Shown: positions 7,870-16,804, numbered from the stretch's first letter. The stretch is DNA of 64,000 bases from Algoriphagus taiwanensis (GCF_036245645.1 NZ_BTPE01000005.1:186001-250000), one strand, 5' to 3'. Numbers and translations: made by a program. Notes: generated from the letters alone by a model not told the origin.

Positions 7870-7909
7870 AACCCAAAAAGCTATTCCTACCCAAATAGCT
7901 TTTTGGGTT
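7870..7909. terminator. Bidirectional intrinsic terminator
   Basis: A 16-bp perfect stem (7870-7885 with 7894-7909) with flanking A and T runs lies between the convergent receptor gene (stop 7833) and the BNR lipoprotein gene (stop 7925). It can end both transcripts. Confidence 0.85.
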
Positions 7910-7924
7910 TTCAACCTATCCCAT

Positions 7925-8950
7925 TCACTTTTTCCTGATCCGCACCAAAGTAGACGAGTCATAATCTGAAATCAGCACCACTCCCGGACGAACTTCCTGA
8001 TCTCTCCGAATGGGGATATCGAAAGGAACTCCTCTGTGCTTTTCCCAGGTTTTTCCTCCATCTTGAGAGCTCATCAACCAGTTTTTGCAGGGAGTATAGG
8101 GCGGGCATCCTTCTTCAAGCAACAAACCAAGGACTTCATCTCCTATGTGGGAAAGCACATAGATAGGTTGGTCTAATCTGACCTCAGTCCGATCTGCCCA
8201 ATTGCCAAGGACAGTTTCACTGAAGCGGAAATCATAGTACCGATCCGCATCGATAGGGTAGAATATGGATTCTGTACCGGAGGGGTTGCTGCGAAAGGGA
8301 GTCCAGGTCTTGCCCCCATCCAAAGTCCGATAATGTGCCCCGTCGAGACCCACAATAAATCCCAAATCCTGAGTTTTCCAGATGATTTGCTGGAAACTTA
8401 CCCGACTCAAGTCCACTCCTTCCATTCGGAACCAGGTAGCACCTCCATCCTCAGTTTGAAAAAGCTCAAAGAGTTCAGTTCCAGACCCATCGTATTCTAT
8501 CACATGGGCAAAACCCCTAGTAGAACTGGAGAAAGACATCCTTTCGAAAAAGGTGTTTTTTCGCTCAAAAACCTCCCAAGTATCCCCTCCATCCTTACTT
8601 CGATAGACAATTCCTTGGCTGCTTTTTTCATCTTCTTCAATCCGGGTGAAGGTAATCCAGATTTGTTGTTCATCGAGGGCAAAGACTGCCGGAGGAGTAG
8701 GAGAATAGGGAAACAAGAAGATTCCGTCGAAGTTTCTACCCCCATCTCTGGTTTTATAGAGCATGGGTCCAGTCCGAAAACCCACCCACTCATTGATAAA
8801 TTGAGTCATTTGGGAGTAACTCCCAAACCAATTGGATAAAACCTCCTCCACTTCCCAAGCCTCCAAAAGGGTCGTCTCTCGGGGAGGGAGCTCCTCTTTT
8901 CCACAAGACAGACAAAAAAGAATGAATACCAAATAAATCGATCGCCTCAT
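7925..8950 (-). CDS. BNR-repeat (Ycf48/sialidase-like propeller) lipoprotein
   Basis: Protein of 341 aa with a lipoprotein signal (lipobox LSC before GKEE). It carries repeated Asp-box motifs of the S-x-D-G-G-x-T-W type: TRDGGRNF, SKDGGDTW, TEDGGATW, TLDGGKTW and SQDGGKTW. These build a beta-propeller as in Ycf48-like and exo-sialidase-like proteins. Sialidase catalytic markers such as YRIP are absent, so it is probably a binding or assembly protein on the cell surface and not an enzyme. Single gene, convergent with the TonB receptor. Confidence 0.75.
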   Translation of the reverse strand: MRRSIYLVFILFCLSCGKEELPPRETTLLEAWEVEEVLSNWFGSYSQMTQFINEWVGFRTGPMLYKTRDGGRNFDGIFLFPYSPTPPAVFALDEQQIWITFTRIEEDEKSSQGIVYRSKDGGDTWEVFERKNTFFERMSFSSSTRGFAHVIEYDGSGTELFELFQTEDGGATWFRMEGVDLSRVSFQQIIWKTQDLGFIVGLDGAHYRTLDGGKTWTPFRSNPSGTESIFYPIDADRYYDFRFSETVLGNWADRTEVRLDQPIYVLSHIGDEVLGLLLEEGCPPYTPCKNWLMSSQDGGKTWEKHRGVPFDIPIRRDQEVRPGVVLISDYDSSTLVRIRKK

Positions 8951-9023
8951 AATTCAATTCATAAAAACTTAGTGTGAAGATAAAGATGAAGAAGTTGAAT
9001 TAAAAAATAAGGGTGGATAAAAT

Positions 9024-10631
9024 TCAATTCAAGGACTGATTCATGCCCAGCGCATTGGATTTGATCTTGTGGGCTTTTCGCAAAGCCTTTCTTAACTCCT
9101 CCACCAATTCCTCAGAAAGCAAAAAAGACCCCAATAATTCCTCCAAAAGCGAATTATCAGGAACAAACTGCCTCAGCTGGGAATATGCGGCTTGGCATGC
9201 GGAGCTTTGCTCCAGCCTACTGAGACAAGCCGTCTTTAGGATCAATTCCCAGAGGAGACTTTGTCCTTGAATCTTCTCTGCCCAATAAAGGGCCTCGGCA
9301 TAATCCTTTTTGAAAAAATGATAAAAACTCAATCCTGCATTGAACCACCAAGGGTAGTAAGGATTGATTTGAATAGACTCGCAAAGCAAGTGATAGCCCC
9401 GCTCAAACTCTCCCGCTGCAATTAGACAAAAGCCCAACCCCCCCGACACTCCATTTGCTTTGTAGCTTAGCTTTTCCCATTCTCCGATGATTTGTAGGCA
9501 TTCTTTCTTCTTTCGCTGAAAGAGATAAGCCAAACCCAAAGTCTGATACCCATGCTGGGTCAAGCGGTCCAAAATCAACGCTTTTTGTCCACACTTGACC
9601 CCCTCTGCCAAAGGGTCAACCTCTCCGCAATCAAACCCATAAAAATACCCGGCCACATAAGTTTCACCCAGAATCGCCCAACCCAAAGCATAGTTGGGAT
9701 CCAAACTGACCGTGTTTTTCATGATTTCCAGTCCCTTTTGAAGGGTGGGTTCATTCACATCATTGACCAGGTAGTAGTACCAATGGACTGCATCGTAGAC
9801 TTTGATATCAATGGAGTGACGAATTGGGTTGGCCTTAGCACCTTCTCGGAAAATAATCCCATGCGTCCCCCCGATTTGATTGACCACATGGCGCACGATA
9901 TCATCTTGAAGGGCAAATCCGCCCAATTCGGCCTTTTCCCTTTCGTACACATTGGTCCAGATTAGTTTTTGGGAGCTACTTTGGATGAGCTGAACGCGGA
10001 TTCTCACCCGGTCATTTTTGGACTGAATACTTCCTGTGACCAAAAAAGTAGCATCGAGGAGTTTGCCTGCATTTTTCAAGTCAATTTCCTGGGATGCCAT
10101 CCTTCGGGAAGAAAAATAAGAGATCACCGAAAGCTCGCTAAACATCCCCAAATCACTGCAAATCTGGTCACAAAGCCCATCAGCGAATGCTTTTAGGCTA
10201 TCATCCTCCAAATCCTGAAATGGCAACACGGCCAGGGTAGGTCTACTGATGGATGGCATATTTTCCGATGAGGGGCTGCCTTCTTTTTCCTTTAGAGAAA
10301 AAACAGGGACATAAGTGCCTTTGGGAATGGAAATCAAAACCGAGTCTTCGATTCCCGGGCCGGAATAGTACTCTTCCAAGCCCTTCCTCAATCTCCCTGC
10401 GTGAATTCGCACCGAAGCGTCCCCTTGTGGGTCATAGCCTGCTTTTTTCCCCAGCACCTCGACACCGATGGTGTATTCCTTGAGACCCTTTGCCCTTCCG
10501 GCTAAAGTCTCCTCAACGACAAACTTCAGAAAGCCGGAAAGAATCAGGGAATTACGGAAGGTCGGAAAGTCGAGGATTTTCTCTAAGTGGCTAAAAATAA
10601 GCGAATCAGAAACCTGAGGTGGCAAACTCAT
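9024..10631 (-). CDS. TPR-type regulator with winged-helix-like N-terminus and TolB/FlgO-like domain
   Basis: Protein of 535 aa. Residues about 1-110 match the N-terminal module (GLKEYTIGVEVLGKKAGYDP, then VRIHAGRLRKGLEEYY and LISIPKGTYVPVF) often seen on bacterial TPR/adenylate-cyclase-like regulators. Residues about 130-245 form a FlgO/TolB-type domain (LAVLPFQDLEDDSLKAFADG, then LVTGSIQ and VRIRVQLI). The remainder is TPR repeats. No membrane segment is visible. It is divergent from the exported protein at 10740, with a short palindrome between them. Regulator is the likely role; targets unknown. Confidence 0.65.
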   Translation of the reverse strand: MSLPPQVSDSLIFSHLEKILDFPTFRNSLILSGFLKFVVEETLAGRAKGLKEYTIGVEVLGKKAGYDPQGDASVRIHAGRLRKGLEEYYSGPGIEDSVLISIPKGTYVPVFSLKEKEGSPSSENMPSISRPTLAVLPFQDLEDDSLKAFADGLCDQICSDLGMFSELSVISYFSSRRMASQEIDLKNAGKLLDATFLVTGSIQSKNDRVRIRVQLIQSSSQKLIWTNVYEREKAELGGFALQDDIVRHVVNQIGGTHGIIFREGAKANPIRHSIDIKVYDAVHWYYYLVNDVNEPTLQKGLEIMKNTVSLDPNYALGWAILGETYVAGYFYGFDCGEVDPLAEGVKCGQKALILDRLTQHGYQTLGLAYLFQRKKKECLQIIGEWEKLSYKANGVSGGLGFCLIAAGEFERGYHLLCESIQINPYYPWWFNAGLSFYHFFKKDYAEALYWAEKIQGQSLLWELILKTACLSRLEQSSACQAAYSQLRQFVPDNSLLEELLGSFLLSEELVEELRKALRKAHKIKSNALGMNQSLN

Positions 10632-10658
10632 GCAACGGTTAATTAACTGGAATGACTG

Positions 10659-10672
10659 GTAGCTAAAGCTAC
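10659..10672. promoter_or_regulatory. 14-bp palindrome in divergent gap
   Basis: GTAGCT-AA-AGCTAC is a perfect inverted repeat in the 108-nt gap between the TPR regulator (minus) and the exported protein gene (plus). A second palindrome, GTTAATTAAC, lies at 10638-10647. Either could be an operator of the divergent regulator; this is inference from position only. Confidence 0.3.
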
Positions 10673-10739
10673 AAAATAATAGTTTTACCCACCCACAAAA
10701 AGATTTAGGTCGGATTTATATCCCGTATTTCCCTTTGCC

Positions 10740-11411
10740 ATGAAGAAAAGTACCCTAGCACTAGCTCTATTTCTCCTGAATATTGTCTTTGCGCAAGCTC
10801 AAATAGACAAGGAATCTCTTTCCCTCGAAACCTCCAAAGCAGAGGAGGAAAACAGAGATCAACTCAAAGAATACATCTGGAAGAGAAGGTCCGATGTCTT
10901 TATGGAAAGTCAGCTGAAACTCACCACGATGACCGAGTTCAGCTTTGATCCTCAGGGAAAATTGGTCACCAAAATCATTGAAGCCAAAACCACGGTGGAT
11001 AAAAAGCCGGGATTCAGAGGTAAAGCTCAGGCCAGTGCTGCTGAAGATAAAATCGAATACATCCAAAAGGCTCTTGCCTTATCCATGGACTATGCGATAA
11101 TGAGCAAGGGTGAACTCTTGGACTTTTTTGACGAAGCCACCGTCAAGGAAACCGATGGCTTGATCGAAGCAGAGGCTACCGGTGTCCGTATTCCCGGGGA
11201 TCGCTTGTTGGTCAGAATCGATCCCAATACCCTGCTTTTTACTTACAAGGAATTCAGCAGCCTTTTGGGAAATGACCGGATAGAAGGAACACTGACTTAC
11301 AGCTCTTTCACCAATGGAATCAGTCACTTGACTATGACAAGTCTGAATTTGCCAGCCCAAAAAATGACCATTGAATCCGCCAATCAGGACTACACGATCA
11401 GAGTCCAATAA
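10740..11411 (+). CDS. Exported protein of unknown function
   Basis: Protein of 223 aa with a signal peptide (cleavage near AQA-QID). The rest is soluble with no Cys and no recognisable catalytic motif. It contains a Glu/Lys-rich early part (about 25-60) and a beta-rich C-terminus. Family not recognised. It is divergent from the TPR regulator and 99 nt upstream of the sulfatase start, so it may be co-transcribed with it. Confidence 0.6.
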   Translation: MKKSTLALALFLLNIVFAQAQIDKESLSLETSKAEEENRDQLKEYIWKRRSDVFMESQLKLTTMTEFSFDPQGKLVTKIIEAKTTVDKKPGFRGKAQASAAEDKIEYIQKALALSMDYAIMSKGELLDFFDEATVKETDGLIEAEATGVRIPGDRLLVRIDPNTLLFTYKEFSSLLGNDRIEGTLTYSSFTNGISHLTMTSLNLPAQKMTIESANQDYTIRVQ

Positions 11412-11510
11412 CAACTTAGGCCAAAAAAAATGGAACGAAGAGTATTTATTGGTAACTTTTACTTTAAAGCTTTAAAAATCCACCAAATAATCTCTTCCAA
11501 GCAAAAAACT

Positions 11511-13181
11511 ATGAGAAAAATATTACCACTATTACTAATTGCAGCGGCCTGCGGAAAACCCAGTCCTGAGGAAACCCCAAGCCCCAAACCCAACATTCTG
11601 ATCTTGGTCGCAGATGATTTGGGCTTCAGTGATATCGGCCCATTTGGAGGCAATATTCACACGCCGGTTTTGCAGCAATTGAGCCAAGAAGGCATGCTGT
11701 TTTCCAATTTTTATGTGCTGCCTACCTGCTCACCTTCCCGATCAGCCTTACTTACCGGAAACGACAACCATGTGACCGGAATCGGGGTGATGAGTGAAGT
11801 CCGTTATGCTGCATTGGAAGGACTTCCCGGCTACACCGGCCACCTCAACAATCAGGTAGTCACCCTGCCTGAAATTCTGAAAGAAAGCGGATACCACACC
11901 TATATGGCTGGCAAATGGCACTTGGGAGACGAGGATGATCAGCTTCCCTCGGCCCGGGGTTTTGAGGAATCGTTCACCTTACTTCAGGGAGGAGGCAGTC
12001 ACTATGCCGACCAAAATCCCCTTTCCCCGCCTCAGGTGATGGATTATCGGGTAAACGGGGTGAAAATTGAAATGCTTCCTGCCGACTTTTACTCCACTAG
12101 AAACTATACCGACAGCCTCATCCACTACATCGACAAGCATAAAGGAGACGGAAAACCTTTCTTCATGTATGCCTCTTACACAGCTCCTCATGACCCACTT
12201 CACGCACCTCAGGAATACATTGAAAAATACCGGGGAAAATTTGACTCAGGATGGGACTCACTTCGGATTGATCGACTGAATAACCTGAAGGAATTGGGAA
12301 TCATCCCCCAGGAAGTCAACTCCTTTGCTCCTAGCGGAATTCCTGCCTGGTCCTCTTTGAAGCCTGAACAGCAGGCCGAATTGGCCAAAGACATGGAAGT
12401 GTACGCAGCCATGGTGGAATACCTGGACATGAGCATCGGGCGCATTCTGGATTACCTGAAAAAAGAAGGAATGTATGACAACACGCTCATCGTATTCCTT
12501 TCAGACAATGGCGCCAATGGCGTAATTGCCACGACTTATCCGGGCAATGGAGACGGGGTCTATTTGGGAGGATTTGATAATTCTCTCGAAAATCGCGGAC
12601 TGCCCAACTCCTTTATCGAAATGGGACCGGGATGGGCGCAGGCTTCTTCCTCTCCTTTCCGACTGTTTAAAAGTTTTGCCTCTGAGGGAGGTATTCGCGC
12701 TCCGCTGATTGTGAAAATGCCCAACACCGAGTCTGGAAAAGGGCTCTGGAACAAAAGCTTTTACCACGTGACCGACCTGATGCCCACTTTCCTGGAACTG
12801 GCAGAGGCAAGCTACCCAAGTGAATTTAAAGGAAAAGCAGTACGTCAGCCCATCGGTAAGTCCATGCTTCCGGTTTTGAGTGGAAAGGCACAGGAAATTC
12901 ACTCCTCTGAGGAAGGAATGGGCTGGGAGCTCTTCGAAAGAAAAGCCTTCATCCAAGGCAAGTGGAAGGTACTGAGACTTCCTCCTCCTTTCGGACCGGG
13001 TGAATGGCAGCTCTTTGATCTGGAAAGTGACCCCGGAGAGACCACGGATCTTTCTTCACAGTTTCCTGAAATCAAAGAAAAGCTCATCCAAAGCTGGCAG
13101 GACTATGCCCGGAAAAATGATGTCTTTGATCACAAAGGGCACTACGATAGCCTGTTCAGCAGAAGTTTGGAAAGTCATTAA
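11511..13181 (+). CDS. Sulfatase (S1 family), lipoprotein
   Basis: About 556 aa from the ATG at 11511, which gives a lipoprotein signal (LLLIAAAC before GKP); an earlier in-frame ATG at 11430 would bury this signal and is rejected. Metal-site motif ILVADDLG (D35, D36), then the formylglycine motif CSPSR with Cys73, then AGKWHLG and a late SDNG. The Cys is turned to formylglycine by a sulfatase-maturing enzyme not in this window. It is anchored in the periplasm or outer membrane and hydrolyses sulfate esters, probably from algal polysaccharide or similar. A YqhA-like gene follows after 21 nt. Confidence 0.9.
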   Translation: MRKILPLLLIAAACGKPSPEETPSPKPNILILVADDLGFSDIGPFGGNIHTPVLQQLSQEGMLFSNFYVLPTCSPSRSALLTGNDNHVTGIGVMSEVRYAALEGLPGYTGHLNNQVVTLPEILKESGYHTYMAGKWHLGDEDDQLPSARGFEESFTLLQGGGSHYADQNPLSPPQVMDYRVNGVKIEMLPADFYSTRNYTDSLIHYIDKHKGDGKPFFMYASYTAPHDPLHAPQEYIEKYRGKFDSGWDSLRIDRLNNLKELGIIPQEVNSFAPSGIPAWSSLKPEQQAELAKDMEVYAAMVEYLDMSIGRILDYLKKEGMYDNTLIVFLSDNGANGVIATTYPGNGDGVYLGGFDNSLENRGLPNSFIEMGPGWAQASSSPFRLFKSFASEGGIRAPLIVKMPNTESGKGLWNKSFYHVTDLMPTFLELAEASYPSEFKGKAVRQPIGKSMLPVLSGKAQEIHSSEEGMGWELFERKAFIQGKWKVLRLPPPFGPGEWQLFDLESDPGETTDLSSQFPEIKEKLIQSWQDYARKNDVFDHKGHYDSLFSRSLESH

Positions 13182-13202
13182 TCCACTTCAAATTCCATAC
13201 TC

Positions 13203-13649
13203 ATGACCAAAGCTTATCAGTGGATGGTTCTCCTGATTTCCGTGACCATGTTTGCCAACTTTCTGTTCACGGCATCATTGGGCGTGTATAAAACTATCCA
13301 CGCCTTTTCCATCTTTTGGAAAGGAGGAATTCAGGCCAAACCCGGATTGGAGATCATCGAATCCCTGGACTTGTTCTTGGTGGCTTTGGTATTCCTGATT
13401 TTGGCCTTGGGGTTTATGAAGCTTTTCTATCCCGACTTCAGCTTCCTGAAGAAAATCAACCTTTCCTGGCTGGTCATTCAGGATTTCTATCAGCTTAAGC
13501 AACTCACCTGGAATGCAATCCTTCTCACCCTGCTGATTACTTTTTGCACTCAGGTCCTGAAATCCAACGGGGTTTTGGATTGGCCCATGCTGATCATTCC
13601 CGGGGCGGTATTTCTCTTTTCAGTCAGTTCAAAGCTACTTAAGCATTGA
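13203..13649 (+). CDS. YqhA/UPF0114-like membrane protein
   Basis: Protein of 148 aa with four hydrophobic segments (about 8-28, 52-72, 98-116 and 122-142). The second segment, IESLDLFLVALVFLILALG, followed by MKLF is the hallmark of the YqhA/UPF0114 family, whose function is unknown. It lies 21 nt behind the sulfatase gene and is probably on the same transcript, though a functional link is not evident. Confidence 0.7.
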   Translation: MTKAYQWMVLLISVTMFANFLFTASLGVYKTIHAFSIFWKGGIQAKPGLEIIESLDLFLVALVFLILALGFMKLFYPDFSFLKKINLSWLVIQDFYQLKQLTWNAILLTLLITFCTQVLKSNGVLDWPMLIIPGAVFLFSVSSKLLKH

Positions 13650-13762
13650 CCCTCAAGCTAAAAGTCAGCCTTTGAATTCCCTATTCTTGGATAATTTAAA
13701 AAAATGCTACCTGCTAATTGTCCCCCTCCTTTAACCAAGACATTTTCTCTATGCAACCCCCA

Positions 13763-14035
13763 ATGAACCGAATATTAACATGGATTTCCCTTTCTGAAAG
13801 TGGAATCGAGACCATCAAGGCAAATCCTGAATTACCCAAAAAAGAAATGGAATTCGTTGCCCGTTGAAAATCTGAGAACATTTTGGAGCATTTCTATATC
13901 TCGGTTTCCAAAAAAGAAGCCGTATTGATTTTCCAAAATTCAGATGAAAGCCAAGTAAGAGAGTTAATTAAGTCCCTTCCCTATTTTCCCTTCATGGAAA
14001 AAATAGACTATCATCTCCTGGACAAACAGTTTTAA
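13763..14035 (+). pseudogene. Small gene with in-frame TGA (nonsense-interrupted)
   Basis: A 90-codon frame starting at ATG 13763 and ending TAA 14033-14035 is broken by one TGA at 13865-13867. Both sides read as normal protein (ISLSESGIETIKANPELPKK before; KSENILEHFYISVSKKEAVL after), with good codon usage. The shape (about 90 aa, a LEHFYISVSKK middle and a SLPYFPFM end) resembles small ferredoxin-fold proteins such as muconolactone-isomerase/YciI-like domains. A TGG-to-TGA change of a Trp codon would explain it. It may be a recent pseudogene or a sequencing error. Confidence 0.6.
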
Positions 14036-14114
14036 TCAAGCAATCCTTTGGATGGGGAGTCTATGGTGCCCCATTTTTTGGCCTCATCTGAGTTTGAAAT
14101 CGCTTTCTGCAGGA

Positions 14115-15473
14115 TTATTTGCCGAGGAAGAAATTCACCCCCACCCCTACTTCCATGCCATGAACCCGGTCCTGGATAAGTCCCGGCCTGGAGACCGGCA
14201 ACCAATAGTGACTTCTTAAAAATAGCCCCATGCGCCTGCTAAGCAGGTAATTGGTCCCAATCCCCACTCGGAGATGACTGAGGCTGAATTCTGATGAATT
14301 GGTTTTTCCAAATTGGTATTCCAGTTCAGCATTATTTTCAAATTCATAAGTGAAATCCTGGCGGGACAGGTAATTTCCAATCAGGCCAAAACTACTCTCA
14401 AAGCTAAATCCGCTGTAGTAGAGGCTCCTCCACCTCAATTCCAAAGGGAAAAACCACTGCCGATTTACAAAATATACCTCATCCAAGGTGGAAATATCTG
14501 AAGGAACGTTCGGCAGAGCACCGACCAAATCCGAATCCAAAGACATGATTTCCTCATCATCCAGTTCGCCTTCCATCTGATTCCGTATTGCACCCAAATA
14601 GACTCCCCATCCGCTCTCCCACTCCAGTCCAATATGGATACCCGGCTGCAAGGGCTTGTAGTATTCGGCCAAATTGCTAATCGGGAAAAGTAAGGATCCT
14701 CCCAATTCCAGATGCATCATAGGTTTGGACTTCGATTTGATTGGAGGATTGCTCAGATTACTGGTATCCCCCACGACGAGGACTTTTTCGGACTTAAAAA
14801 CCACCTTCGGTTCAGTCGCCAAAGAAGGTGCTGCCATGCTTCTCCGCACAGGTGCAGAACTTTCCGAAAGGGTGCCTCCTGGGTTATTTTCGTTTTGTTT
14901 TCCGGTGTTTGCAACCTGTGTTTCGCTTTCCTGAGATTCGGAAACCGTTTTCTGATTCTGAGGTTTTTGTTGCTCTTGCTGGAGATTGATCTCTTTGATC
15001 TCGGAAGAAAGGCTTTTTTGCCCATCACCCGTCAGGGCAGGTTCATTTCCTCCTGATTCGGTAGCACTGAGAAAGGATTGTGAAGGAATGGAGGAGGTAT
15101 TTTCCTTAGGAAAATCTAGTCGAAGGCGAGACTGAAGCGTCTCTCTCTCTTCCACATAGACTTTTTTGTAGACCCACACCGTATCCACCACATAGACTGT
15201 ATCTCTCAGGTAGAGTGTATCGATTATCCTACTCGGTTCCAACTGGGCAGCTATAGGGGTATCCTGTCTTTTTTCTCCCCATTGGTGCCAAGCGAGCGAT
15301 CCCAGAAAAAGTACACTGGCAAATAAGTAGGGCATAGTCCAATGTTTCCAAAAAGGAATGGAAGGAGTATGGAGTAGCGGGGCAAAACTTTGCCAAGCCT
15401 GATCGGCCTCTTTGCCGGAAACCTCTTCCAGCTTGGCCTTTATTTTTTCTTCAAAATTATCTCGCTTATCCAT
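14115..15473 (-). CDS. Anti-sigma-like membrane protein with outer-membrane-barrel-like C-terminus
   Basis: Protein of 452 aa. A cytosolic N-terminus of about 44 aa (EEKIKAKLEEVSG) is followed by one membrane segment (about 48-66). A low-complexity Gln/Ser/Glu-rich periplasmic stretch (about 110-250) comes next, and then about 190 aa that look like an outer-membrane beta-barrel or lectin-like beta domain (MHLELGGSLLFPIS to the final GVGVNFFLG). It overlaps the sigma-factor gene by 8 nt and so is its likely membrane partner. If the barrel reading is right, the protein could sense the envelope directly. The anti-sigma role is inferred from coupling. Confidence 0.6.
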   Translation of the reverse strand: MDKRDNFEEKIKAKLEEVSGKEADQAWQSFAPLLHTPSIPFWKHWTMPYLFASVLFLGSLAWHQWGEKRQDTPIAAQLEPSRIIDTLYLRDTVYVVDTVWVYKKVYVEERETLQSRLRLDFPKENTSSIPSQSFLSATESGGNEPALTGDGQKSLSSEIKEINLQQEQQKPQNQKTVSESQESETQVANTGKQNENNPGGTLSESSAPVRRSMAAPSLATEPKVVFKSEKVLVVGDTSNLSNPPIKSKSKPMMHLELGGSLLFPISNLAEYYKPLQPGIHIGLEWESGWGVYLGAIRNQMEGELDDEEIMSLDSDLVGALPNVPSDISTLDEVYFVNRQWFFPLELRWRSLYYSGFSFESSFGLIGNYLSRQDFTYEFENNAELEYQFGKTNSSEFSLSHLRVGIGTNYLLSRRMGLFLRSHYWLPVSRPGLIQDRVHGMEVGVGVNFFLGK

Positions 15474-16038
15474 GATGCTTTTTCCTGATAAGGTGCTGAT
15501 TTGCTAAAGCGCTCTGCAATTTTGCCTTGGCTTTGGCGTAGTTTGATTTGGAAGTGCCTTCGGAAATGCCCAACTCTTCAGCGATTTCCCGGTGATTGTA
15601 CCCTTCCACGGCGTAAAGTGAAAAAACCATCCGGTAAGACGGAGGTAGGTCCTGGACCAAAGTCAGGATTTCTTCTGCACTGATTTTGTCCAAAACATCT
15701 TCATCAAACCCCATCCCATCAGCCTCAGATTCATAGTCGGTATATCGATCCTGATATCGCCTGATTTTCCGGTAGTGATCGATGGAGGCGTTGACCATGA
15801 TTCTTCTAATCCATCCTCCAAAACTCAGTTCGGGGGTAAACTGATCCAATTGCCTGAAGACTTTCAGCATGCCTTCATTGACCACGGAGTGAGCTTCCTC
15901 CAGGTCACGGGTGTATCGCTTACTGACAGAGATAGCTAGAGGATAAGCCAATTTGAACAGCCGCTCTTGGGCTTTCCGGTCCTCTTTCTGACAGAGGCGG
16001 ATTAAATCCTGCAAATCCTTGGGGCTAGGGAGGTTCAT
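15466..16038 (-). CDS. ECF-type RNA polymerase sigma factor
   Basis: Protein of 190 aa. Region 2 is at about residues 25-95 (HSVVNEGMLKVFRQL, then GGWIRRIMVNASIDHYRK) and region 4 at about 125-180 (GYNHREIAEELGISEGTSKS, a clear helix-turn-helix). No region 3, as expected for ECF sigmas. Its stop overlaps the membrane partner's start by 8 nt. Its promoter (16048-16078) is a near twin of the one in front of the divergent gene at 16171, so it probably controls itself and that gene. The leader would be only a few nucleotides long. Confidence 0.9.
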   Translation of the reverse strand: MNLPSPKDLQDLIRLCQKEDRKAQERLFKLAYPLAISVSKRYTRDLEEAHSVVNEGMLKVFRQLDQFTPELSFGGWIRRIMVNASIDHYRKIRRYQDRYTDYESEADGMGFDEDVLDKISAEEILTLVQDLPPSYRMVFSLYAVEGYNHREIAEELGISEGTSKSNYAKAKAKLQSALANQHLIRKKHHG

Positions 16039-16047
16039 TTCAATGCG

Positions 16048-16078
16048 ATTACGATCAATCGTCTATAAAGCGTTGCCT
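16048..16078 (-). promoter_or_regulatory. Candidate ECF promoter for the sigma operon
   Basis: On the minus strand: AGGCAACGCTTT (16067-16078), 11 nt, then ATCGTAAT (16048-16055). Both elements and the spacing are identical in the divergent promoter at 16108-16138. The AAC-containing upstream box and CGTA downstream box fit ECF-type promoters. The start codon at 16038 lies about 10 nt from the downstream box. Confidence 0.7.
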
Positions 16079-16107
16079 CCCCTGCTCAAAAAAAATTTTT
16101 CTACCTC

Positions 16108-16138
16108 AGGCAACGCTTTGGATTCTGCCCATCGTAAT
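16108..16138 (+). promoter_or_regulatory. Candidate ECF promoter for the 16171 gene
   Basis: On the plus strand: AGGCAACGCTTT (16108-16119), 11 nt, then ATCGTAAT (16131-16138), identical in both boxes to the divergent promoter at 16048-16078. The start codon at 16171 lies 32 nt downstream of the second box. Confidence 0.7.
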
Positions 16139-16170
16139 GGGAGCAAAACAGATTAATCGAACATACTACC

Positions 16171-16803
16171 ATGAGAAAAACCCTTTTGTTTATCCTAATG
16201 ATCAGCTTATCGCTGAGCAGCCTGAGAGCCCAAGATAATCCGGAGACGCTCTTTGATGGCAAAATTTCCCTATCCGGACTGGGGCTTTTTGTAGACCCTG
16301 GTTTTCAGGCGACCCAGATAGCAGGAGAAAATACCGGATTTTTCCTCTTTCGGGGAGGCCTGACCTTTGGTGACAAGCTCAGCCTGGGAGGATTTTACGG
16401 ACAAATGACTAATGATATCCGGCCAGCCTCCTTCGAAAACATCCTGCCTCCACGTGCCCATGTGGATTCATATCAAGCAGGTGGATTCATCGAATACACA
16501 CTCCAAGCCTCCAAAATGATCCACTTTACTTTTCCCGTGGCCTTTGGCATTATAGAAATGGAGGTAGATGAGGAAGGGAGAGACTTTGACTACGAGGAGA
16601 CCAAGACGTTCTTTGTTGAGCCGGGTGCCCAAGTGGAAATAAATCTGCATCGCTTTGCACGTCTGCATGCAGGCATGGGCTATCGGGTGATGGCAGGCAC
16701 TGTTGAAGATTTCCCCGGAGTACCCGATGCAGGCAATGCCCTGACTTTCCAAATAGGACTGAAAATGGGTGTTTTTAACATCAATCAACTTAAAAACAAA
16801 TAA
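16171..16803 (+). CDS. Exported beta-barrel-like protein, ECF-regulon member
   Basis: Protein of 210 aa with a signal peptide (cleavage near LRA-QDN). The mature part alternates short hydrophobic and aromatic strands with Gly-rich turns (GLFVDPG, FFLFRGGLTFGDKLSLGGFYGQ, HAGMGYRVMAG, LTFQIGLKMGVF), in keeping with a small outer-membrane barrel. No enzyme motif. It is driven by a promoter that matches that of the divergent ECF sigma gene. The lipoprotein gene at 16805 follows directly. Confidence 0.65.
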   Translation: MRKTLLFILMISLSLSSLRAQDNPETLFDGKISLSGLGLFVDPGFQATQIAGENTGFFLFRGGLTFGDKLSLGGFYGQMTNDIRPASFENILPPRAHVDSYQAGGFIEYTLQASKMIHFTFPVAFGIIEMEVDEEGRDFDYEETKTFFVEPGAQVEINLHRFARLHAGMGYRVMAGTVEDFPGVPDAGNALTFQIGLKMGVFNINQLKNK

Positions 16804-16804
16804 A

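Noticed and set aside
13865..13867. TGA as selenocysteine codon
   Set aside because: No SECIS-like hairpin follows and the small protein is not of a redox family; a Trp-to-stop change is simpler.
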